Position numbers and translations under genes: made by a program. A stretch of DNA of 60,818 nucleotides from Acanthaster planci (taxonomy: Eukaryota; Echinodermata; Asteroidea; Valvatida; Acanthasteridae): positions 625,776 to 686,593 of the forward strand of contig NW_019091514.1 of assembly GCF_001949145.1 (NCBI RefSeq), in the 5' to 3' direction. The notes under the pieces were generated by a model. It was not told where the DNA came from. It did not search any database and saw nothing but the letters and a program-made list of their open reading frames with translations. Below, in pieces: positions 52,101 to 60,818 of the stretch. Position 1 is the stretch's first letter. Each line of letters begins with the position of its first letter.

Positions 52101-52900
52101 AAACTAATTAGACTAAGAAAACAGGCAGGTAATGGTCATTAACATGTTAACAACTTAATTTGTCCACTGCGGATGATAAGCTAAATTAAAGGGGGAAAAT
52201 CGGTCCGAACAAGTGGATAATCATTTTGCAACCTATCACTTTTGCAAGTTGAGCTCAACAACTATAAACTGAACTTGGCCTCCAAGACAAAAAGCTGATA
52301 CTGTGTAAAATAAACCAGAAAATAAAAACATCTCGATATTGGACGAGGGTACTTGGAAGATCAACAACAATCAAGATATTTCAAATGCTGGTTTTATTTT
52401 ATCACTGCTTCCCTATTTTTGTTTTATGTGGTCAAAATAGATTCTGAGTGCTCAACTATTAACCAGCCAGAGAAAACAAAAGAGATTGACAGTCTTTGTT
52501 CAGCTCAGTTGCGTATCCAGGTTTCAGGGCAAAATCACAAAATGTCAGGGAAAAAATGGGGGGGGCAGAAATGATTGAAAAGTGTATGGGGGTGTTAAAA
52601 CCAGTTGTTATGTGGGTGGCGCTTTCAATTTTAATATTAAAAAAGGTAGCCACGGGGAGTAAGTTCGGGCCCGGCCTCCGATGGATAACATGAGAAATAA
52701 AATGCCAAAGTTCTAAGTGTTATTCTTACTCGGGATTAAGCATCCTGGGCCTCAATATTTCCTGGGCCCTGTCTCCGGACCCCTAGAGGGGCGTGTCGTA
52801 GTATCCTTTTAGTTTCGAAAATCGAGATCTTAACATGGGGGTCATTATATCACTTCAAACTTTTATCTCTCATCTCTTTGCAGTAATGACAGTTACTTAC
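49200..52900. other. Distal flank of module B and intergenic DNA, no gene supported
   Basis: Blocks at 49232-49400, 50180-50300 and 50330-50465 are homologous to module C/D sequence. A (CA)n microsatellite adjoins the ambiguous base at 50657. A plus-strand frame at 50910-51128 is open but is not recognised and lacks splice or homology support. The rest to 52.9 kb is AT-rich and featureless to my reading. Confidence 0.5.
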
Positions 52901-52907
52901 GCTATTC

Positions 52908-53085
52908 AATACGGGTGATTCACAATAGTGCACCTCCAAGAGTTTGCAACGCGTTCACCAATCACGCAATGCGCTAAACCTGTTGACCCAATGTGCGTTT
53001 GGAAAGGGTCGACAGATTTCACGCATTGTGATTGGTCAACGCGTTGCAAACTCTTGGAGGCGCAATATTATGAAACGCCCGTATT
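52908..53085. mobile_element. Foldback MITE, copy 3 (most complete)
   Basis: A 178-bp near-palindrome. The outer ends AATACGGGTGATTCACAATA and GAAACGCCCGTATT are inverted, as are the inner arms CCTCCAAGAGTTTGCAACGC and GCGTTGCAAACTCTTGGAGG. The terminal TACGGG...CCCGTA would fit TA target duplication, but this is not certain. It lies just beyond the 3' end of galectin-like gene C. Confidence 0.8.
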
Positions 53086-53334
53086 AGAAGGAAAAACTTA
53101 GACGATGAAGTGAAAAATATCAACAACCAAGAACAAATAGGCAAGGTCTAATTTTAATACAAACATAGTACACTGAACGTTTTAAAATGGGTACCAAATT
53201 AACGTCTGCATCAAGTCTAATGTTAAGAAATTAATGTGCATTCCTAAATCTCCTGCTCCTCCATGGCAGTCATGGGCTCCTTGTCCTGCCTATTCCACAT
53301 CTCTTTCTGATCTTGTTTCGTCCTTGTCACCGTT

Positions 53335-55730
53335 TTACTGACGTTCTTTAAAGGGCTGGAAAGTAATGTCAAACAGCAAAATGAAAAAGTGGAAAACATG
53401 CATCATTTTACTGTAAAAAGAGGAAAAGACGTTTTCCAATAACATTCACCAGTTCTCTGTAGTGTTATTTGAAAACCCACAGAAGTCGTTTCTTCATTGC
53501 CAGTCAGTTTCACATCTTGTTATTCAGATGGAAAGTTCATTTCATCCACTTACCCTGTAATCAATTCTCTCGACGCGTACATCAGACTCGACGAAGATAG
53601 TTTGTACGGAGTTGGGGTCAACGCGATGCTTGAGGTTGGCGATTTCTTGGCCGTTTACAGACACCTTGAGAAATAAAATGGGTGCGAAAGTAATCTATGA
53701 ACTCTCAACATAAAGAACAGGCCAGCAAGCTTCGCATTAAATCAAGACACTTTTTTCGGTTGAACCATTCCGAACGCCGTACTGAACTTATTAAGATGGG
53801 ATTTGTTAAATCTGGATTTTCTCATATTCAAAGTTTGGTTGCAAGAGAACTATCATTATAGTAAGTGCGTCTTTCGCGTGTTTCAAATCACCATGTGTAA
53901 AAGGGAACATTTTTATGCACCGCTAATTGGCGATAAACAATTCCTCGACACTTTTTACAAAGGATTATATCAAAATATGGGTATTAAATCACTCGTAAAG
54001 CTCAAAAGACTCTTCATGGGGAAAACGTGCTCTGGAAACATAGAAGAAAATAATCAATGATCAAAATTATCTTTTTGAGACTTTAAACTTTAGTAATCAA
54101 ATCTATCAAGCCATGCGTTGACTGCATTGGCTCCAATAAGACATCTTTTTAGACCTTTTCATTCACCATAGGTACCTGATTGTGAGATCCCATGTACTTG
54201 ATCTGGATGACGCCCTTTCCTCCTTGCTCGAAGGGAAACTTCTCCGAGGTTTGCAGCGTGTCCCATCTTTGCCCCTTCCTTGCATAGAAGTTCAACTGCT
54301 TAGTGAAGAAATCTGCCGAGATGAGCAGGGCAATATCGTCTTCCCGTTTGTCGATGCCAGCCAGGAAGCCAATGTTCAACCTGATACAAACATACAAAAA
54401 AAGCAGATATACAGAGTCAGCTTAACATAAGACAAATTTTTTTTGGTGGCATCAGTGAGTTTGCAACAGTATCTTTTCGTTGTATGACGTCGCATTTCGT
54501 TCACTCACATAATGTCTAATTGATTTTCTCTGTTTCAGTCATTCCTGTTGGTAAAAACCATGCAAACCTCCCCATTTTCATTTGTCCCCGTTCACGCAAC
54601 GGACCTTATTCCCGAGGAAGCCATTTTGGATCGTGTTCATCGAATGTGCTTTATGAATTGTTAACAGTTGAATGAGATAATATCGCAAGCCATTTTTAAA
54701 TTCATGTGGGTTCCAAGCCCTCCCTTTAAATTTTTTTTAATCTGGTGTAAAACGCTGAAGTATGTTTAATCACAAGTATGAAATTATTCATCAGAGTAGG
54801 CGGGTACTAATTTAATTTACAGGATATTTCATTTCATTCTTTCACTGATGCTTTTAACTTCTAAAAAATGAACAATTAACGCCACTTTCAATGTTAGCTT
54901 GACCGACTAAAGAATTTTGTGCGTGTTTTACTTACCCGCGACCTCTTTCAGGCACGAATAGTGTAACCTCCACTAAGTCCCCTACTTCAAATTCCTTCAC
55001 AGAGTCGCTGTAGCTCACACAGGTAGACGTAGACCCAGCCCTTCGAGCTCTTGAAAAGGAGCTAATGTGCTGTGAAAATGTATTAGTGAAAATACAAGTC
55101 ATATTTCGTGGGATTCTAATACAAACCTCACAGTTCCGAAAAAATGAGATTTACATTTAACGTCTAGCACCCAAGAAATACAAACAAAATGAATGAATGA
55201 AATAAAATAAACAAGTGAACGTGTATAAATCAGGATCCGATCAATCTCGAAAACAAATAATAAAGGTAACGTGTCATTCGACATGCGTCCTCAAATTGTA
55301 CGCTTATGCATTTGTTACGATGATGTCAACCCAGGATAAATCTGTACATGTCGTGCAAGTGATCTAAAATGGTCACCGAGTCCTGTGATGGTGCAGAAAG
55401 ACGTACGGATAATTCTTTTACTAAGCTTCGACCTTCTGTTAACCAAAAATGAAAATTTTGACAAAAACTGGAAGTGACAACAACGTGTAGGCCAACTGAA
55501 TTATGATACCACGCTGTGGTTTTTTTTTCTACATGCTTTTACTATTGTCTAGTAACGAAGGAGCCGTGTATTTGGCCAAGCCAAATAGAAATGATTAATT
55601 TAGGATGATACGCAAAAAGGTTTGGAAAATTCACGACAAAACACAAAGCTTTTTTTCAAAGTTTCATGCAAAATGGATCTTTACGTACGTTGCCATGGCC
55701 ATTAATATTAACAGAATTGTTGCTGCCCAT
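53335..55730 (-). CDS. Galectin-like protein C (paralog of A)
   Basis: Exons 55689-55730, 54936-55069, 54176-54380, 53554-53664 and 53335-53355 (TAA) join in frame to 170 residues. Intron positions and phases are the same as in gene A. In the 68-residue central exon the two proteins differ at about 10 positions. The same galectin framework is present: LNIGFLAGID, DDIALLI, KGQRWDTLQTSEK, VSVNGQEIANLKHRVDP, VERIDYR. The same loss is seen: LISAD at 78-82 where HFNPR is expected. The N-terminus MGSNNSVNINGHGN keeps the MGxxxS myristoylation pattern, but the CC pair of gene A is SS here (HISSFSR). An alternative last acceptor three codons on would give a longer tail (NVSKTVTRTKQ...), less likely on pyrimidine-tract grounds. 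A minus-strand ATTAAA at 53153-53158 is the probable poly(A) signal. Confidence 0.75.
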
Positions 55731-56399
55731 GTTGTCGCTTGCTTTTCGGGGAAAACCAAACCTGAACAAGAACAGAGTAAAGAAATTCTTTAGAAAATCA
55801 TTTCAATGTTTTTGTCGTCGTGGTGTACCCTTTTAGATATTTGGTTTTCATAACTAATCATTGAAGATGTTTTCACCCAACAGTAGACGATACTGACCCC
55901 TGGAATGCTTTAATTAAGTGGGATTTCACGTGGCTACCGCTTCATAACGGTTCCACCTCCATTTTTAACATGTACATGGTACTGATAACTAAATACAACA
56001 CAAAGGTAATCAATTAATTAAACAAAATTTCTATTAAAAAAAGAATACAGTCAACATAATCAGAGAAAATGTTTTGAATGGGCATGAACTATGGTTGATC
56101 ACATCATCGAGAATTCGAAAAAAAATATTATTACTATTGAAGCACTGAATTAAATAAAACTGATTAATGCCCGTACTGCATGGTACTATATGGTAGCTAA
56201 GACAGTGTAATACCTGCCTCCGATTTCTCAATTTGGCTCGATTTCTAGCAGACGCACTGTTGCCCAAATTAAAAAAATTTCTTCACCAGCTTCACTTCAC
56301 AAGCCGTGGCAATGAAACGAGCGTGGTATAGTATGAAAAAAAAAATTTGGTGACCATAGGAGAGAAAATAGAAAAAGCCTAGCATAGCAAGAATCGAAT

Positions 56400-56710
56400 G
56401 TGCCTACCTCACAGTCTACAAAGGAATGAACCACTGCCGCTTTACCAAGTCTACAGCGTATACCAGCTCAAAATCGAACCGCGCGGGATATTTATAGGAT
56501 TTAAGTCCATATAAAACTTCAAGCTTGATTTTGATTGGTTGTAGTTTGATAAGTGACATCATAAATCCCTCGGATTGGTCACATTAACGTTGGACGGATC
56601 TTTCAGGTAACACGTGGTCTGAATATTAATACAGATGCTCTGATTGGTTAACTATATTGGATCATCTTCCACGTCTGATAACCCGAACACCGATCGATGA
56701 CATCGTGGGC
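56400..56710 (-). promoter_or_regulatory. Promoter and non-coding first exon of galectin-like gene C
   Basis: On the minus strand there is a CCAAT box (reverse complement of GATTGGTTG, 56533-56541), then about 40 bp on a TATAAATA box (56489-56496). A short 5' untranslated exon follows, ending at 56408 with donor GTAGGC. Spacing is that of a classic TATA-driven promoter with an upstream CCAAT box. Further ATTGG words (near 56574 and 56642) are shared with copy B, as is GTGGTCTGAATATTAAT, a conserved block of unknown role. Confidence 0.7.
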
Positions 56711-56711
56711 G

Positions 56712-56943
56712 TTTTCCAATACTCAACTTCGTCTCTGTCTCAGGCTTCGTTTCCGCAAAACCAATCCCCTATTGTGGGCCTGAAGCGTTTAAATCACATT
56801 GGATTATTGTAATTTTTGGCTTTCTTGCATCTTATTTAATGTTCTGTGGCACTATTAGACCGATTACTGTGCTTACAGCTTCAAAGTCAGCTAGTAAAAA
56901 AACAGTTGAAGCCTGAGACGGAGCCGAAGTTGAGTATTGGAAA
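56712..56943. mobile_element. MITE with about 36-bp terminal inverted repeats in module C
   Basis: The left end reads TTTCCAATACTCAACTTCG and continues to CTCAGGCTTC. The right end is its reverse complement with two mismatches (GAAGCCTGAGAC ... GAGTATTGGAAA). Length is about 232 bp. Module B at 48865-48885 is continuous where the element sits in C (GACATC followed by ATGGCTCAT), so B is the empty site. The target duplication is not clean enough to assign a superfamily. Confidence 0.75.
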
Positions 56944-57349
56944 CTGGCCCATGGCTCATAATTTTTACAGAAAGATGACAATATACCACTTTAAATCTAA
57001 ATTTTGGGTATGTTTTCCCACAAGCCTTCTACTCCACTTACTTTGTAATGTGCCTGTCACAAAATCATCATACAACCAACATAGTTTTCATTGCCCTTTT
57101 TAAGATATTTAGATACATCATCATCTTACCGATGTTTGTTTTGCATTTTCACTGGTGGAACAAAACAATTTTCTGTGGATTTGTGGCATCTTGGCCCACT
57201 CTTTCTCCATCGGTTGAAGCTATCGACCTACTCCTCAAGAAACCGAGCTGCCACATTGCTCGACTGCTCGACGTGCCTTGAAATCTAAGGGGAAAGGAAA
57301 CTTAGTTTGTGTTAAGGATCGTTTGATTTCTGTTCATACTCTTTTCGGA

Positions 57350-60300
57350 AAATAGTTCAATTGCCATATGTGTTTTCAATCATTTACAACTTTTGATCTA
57401 TAGAGGAAAATCCGGCAAAATTCGACACCCTGTTACTTCCCCTAATACGCGTTTCAAGGCCAGGCCAACAAACATTCTTACTTCGTGGTTTTCCTTTGCT
57501 AGATATGCTCAAGGTCATAGGTAACATTTCCCAAGTCATCCTTTACCACTAGAGCCAGCAACGGTCAAGCCGGTATTTTTGAGATTACATCACAAGCTTA
57601 CTGATGAAACAAATTACGATTGACATAAAATTACAATGTGGCGGAAGGGGTAACATACGGGCAAGCCTGTTACTGTGCATTTTCAGTAACTGTTGGGGCG
57701 ACTTTAACAGAACTTCATTTTTCAAGTTATAACAGTTCTTCGTCCACCTTGTTGACATTGGCCTATGTTTTGATATCGAGCTCTAAAACCTGTTATAATC
57801 TCACTCTCACTAAATCAGTCCATACAGCGACAGCCGTTTTCGGTGTACCATCTCATGCTTAATTTTTCTGGGTCAATTTCACTTTTACATGACACATATT
57901 GGACAACTTCGATAATGGCATAGGTTCGATGCAAGTTCCTCACTTAAGCTCCCAAAAAGTCTGGGACAAGAAAGGAAGTAGCATTCTGTCAAAACACGTG
58001 TACTGTATGTATCAAATTAATCGGGAAAACACAGTTTCAACATACGTTGATGGTTCAAATAAAAGAAAAAAACAATGAATTTCGATTCGTATTTCGTCCC
58101 AACTTTAGATATACAGTCCCAACTTGATATACACTTTATTGTAATTTTTTTCAATTCAATTACTATTTAATGTACATTCTGGCGATTCANTTTTAATATG
58201 GAAAACTACACAGAAAATGATTGGTATTACATTGCATATTGTCGTTTCTAGGCTGCACAGGTGCACTTTTTGGTCGTTTCCGCGACGCTTCGGAAACCAG
58301 TTATACCTTATAACAGTTATCATTGTTTCTTTGACTTGACCCTGCGATGGCGCCTGGTAGGCTGACCAGACAGAATCGTGGAAAAGATTTCAGGAACTAC
58401 TATGACACTGCAAAAACTGTGGTTAGTCAATGAACAATTTTCTAAACATTTTCTTGCTATCAGTTTGTAAACATGTTTATATGCTACATGTGTTAAGGGT
58501 TTGATGGATAGTTTTAGCCATTGGATATTGATGTTAAGGAATTAGACACCAGATGTTCAGCATTCAAGCATGTTTACAAAGTTATTGTAAGATTGTGTGA
58601 CATTGCTAATCAAGGCTTAAACGTACAAGTTTCATGAATTTAGCGGTTTTCTGACTTTCGCTTATAGTTACAGTTTTAGCTTCGTTCTCAAATTATCTTA
58701 ATTGTTATATGTAGCTCAGGCATTGTTAGTTTTATGACTTGCTGTTTGATCCTTTGCGTCTGTAATAAACCGTAATGAAAATAATAAATGTACCAAGAAA
58801 GACCGATTCGTGAGGAAAAGTCCAATGAAAAGGGTTGTTTCAAGGGAAACTTGAAGTCAGTCATCACGTGGGAGGAGGAGTGTAGGTATCGAATCTTAGA
58901 TTTCTATTCCTTAAGATACGAACGCCCATTACCTTAATCAGGACAACGTACATTGAGAGAAGCTTTTGTCGTAGTTCATACACTGAGCAACCTCTAAGAG
59001 GGGCTAATTGACATGGTATGTATATTTGGGATGGGCAAAAGAAAAGTAAATATGGAAATATCACTCCAACGATTTTGTTCTGTGCAAAGTACTTTAATTG
59101 CATTGCATCGTCCTTTTATCGCATGCACTGTAATTTCCAGCAAAGTTATTAACTAGACAGTACCAATATATTCTCAAGGGAATTTCTCCTCATTCTGATT
59201 AGCACCTTTCTTCCAATGCCTAGATAGAATGGCGTGAGTAGGCAATAGCGCTTAAAACGGAAATTCTCTGTCAGAAGAAAGCAAGGTTTAGAGTCGTCTT
59301 ATACTAGCGGTGTGGGGTAAATGACCAGGTATGGTAATGTAGCTTTTTCTGGACCAATAACCAGAGTGATATAAACAACACTTATAATTCGTAATAAAAA
59401 TTTGAAATTGTAAATGCACTGTTTCTATTTTTAATGATCAAAAGCGCGGCAAATAAATTTTTAACACTGTAAACAGCATCCCCAATTGAAATGCATTTTT
59501 TAAAACACGCTTAACCCACGACGTCTCCTCTGAAATGCGTTTGGACACGTTCAGCTTTGTGATATCCGGTTATAAGTTAAACACATTCGCGAACGCGTTT
59601 CATGTCGTTGGCTTAAACTTTAAGCGCCTTTTTTTTAGTGTGTAGAGATCAAAATTGCTCAAATCATAAAACCAATTTAAATCCTAAAACTAGCCTGGTT
59701 TACTTATGAAAATTAACAAGTATGCCTGCCAAAGGGTAAGTTGCTGTTAGAGTAATAATACAAGTGCCATAGATGGTCTCATCAAACACAGGAATGCTTG
59801 ATAACTCAGACTTGAACCTGGAGAAATGTGCACTTCTTGATTCTTCCAACCGCTTCTTTGACTGCGTAACGGATACTAGATCCGCTTGTCGGACGTGTGC
59901 GATATGTAGATGTACCAGGAAAGGGCGAGTCATCTCATAATGAATAGTCACGTGAATAGGGACACTGTGTCCAGGGGTAACTTGATGTCGGACCTCACGT
60001 GGGAGGATGAGTGCAGTCAGCAAACTTTACATTTAACTTTAAAGGATGGGAGCAGCGGCGTATCCAACATTGAATGGGGAGAGGGGGATCTTTGCAACGC
60101 GCTTCCCACAAGGTGTTCCAACTATTTTGGTCCAGGATTGTCTGAGTTTCTGAGTGGACAGTGGGTGTCACGAGTGTGGGTCTGTTACCTGAGAGGGCTG
60201 GGGTTTGCCGCATTGCTGTTTCGGGCGCTGCCGTGTGGTGCAGTAAACATTACATGGTTATAGGAAAGGAATAAATAATGACTATTAAAGGCAAGGTGTG

Positions 60301-60818
60301 GTAATATGTTCTGTCTGGAGCATAACAACCCCCCCAAAATGTATATGGAAATCCGTAGTTATTTAAATGAAGTTTTGTATTCGGTCTGAAGGGCTAAATG
60401 GCTACATGATGAGCACGAAATTCTGTCCGACCTCTTTTCACTTTCTGATTAGGTTTAAGATGAAACATTCCAACGGTGAACCATAAAAAAATAAATGAAA
60501 AAGGATGTTAGTAACTCTCCTCTTTTTTCAGTTGAGGTGGTGTACCGTTGCGGTTGTTATCACGTGTGCGCGTGCAGCATTTTCAAAGAGCAGGATGTAC
60601 GCGCTCCCTATGGGTGCAGACCACTAATTTAAGTGAGAATTTCTGGCCAGCTCATTAGCATTAAAAGTGCCCCCACAGTATCTTTTGAAAAAGGAGATTG
60701 TTTGGCCCCCAGATTGGTAAAATTGTGTAAATCGTTGACACGATCAACTCCCTGGGTCTTTGAGCTATCGTAACAGAGCAGAAGGGCTAAAAACTCCGGC
60801 GAAAAATGGTCCTAAGTG
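57350..60818. other. Distal flank of module C, partial module D, and unassigned DNA
   Basis: Blocks at 57371-57540 and 58240-58370 match modules A and B. A further related block at 59820-60025 (GGAAAGGGCGAGTCA, TGTCCAGGGG, GGATGAGTGCAGTCA) matches 50270-50465 and 50720-50745, and a weaker copy is at 58840-58890. This indicates a fourth partial unit. No coding exon is supported. An ambiguous base lies at 58190. Confidence 0.5.

Overview
This window is eukaryotic nuclear DNA. Genes are split into short exons with GT-AG introns, are spaced kilobases apart, and sit among microsatellites, foldback elements and tRNA-derived repeats. The gene content (serine palmitoyltransferase subunit 2, a reticulon with the vertebrate-like exon pattern, galectin-fold genes) and the abundance of TACATG and TACCGGTA motifs suggest a marine invertebrate, probably a deuterostome such as a cephalochordate, hemichordate or echinoderm. 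The sequence alone does not settle the species. Three single-base ambiguities (46011, 50657, 58190) show it is a draft assembly.

Layout. (1) 1-2799, plus strand: the last four coding exons of an SPTLC2/3-type gene, cut by the window edge, followed by about 8 kb without coding exons that probably includes a long 3' UTR (poly(A) signal candidate at 10441). (2) About 10850-38540, plus strand: a complete seven-exon reticulon gene. It has an acidic, proline-rich first exon, a 16.7-kb first intron packed with TACATG repeats and a 45-bp minisatellite, six small exons coding the reticulon homology domain, and a candidate 3' UTR of about 3.6 kb. (3) 40.6-60 kb, minus strand: an approximately three-fold tandem duplication. 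Modules A and C each carry a five-exon gene for a 170-residue galectin-like protein. Module B keeps the TATA/CCAAT promoter and non-coding first exon but I find no coding exons, so it looks like an orphan relic. A fourth partial copy of the distal flank lies near 59.8-60.0 kb. Two MITE-like elements can be dated by comparing modules: a hAT-like one in B and a long-TIR one in C.

Function. SPTLC2 catalyses the first step of sphingolipid synthesis at the ER. Reticulons shape ER tubules, and mammalian RTN4B is known to bind and inhibit serine palmitoyltransferase. The head-to-tail linkage of an SPT subunit with a reticulon is therefore notable. The two galectin-like proteins are the most unusual part: they keep the framework of the fold but lack the usual sugar-contact residues, and both begin with an MGSNNS sequence that fits an N-myristoylation signal.
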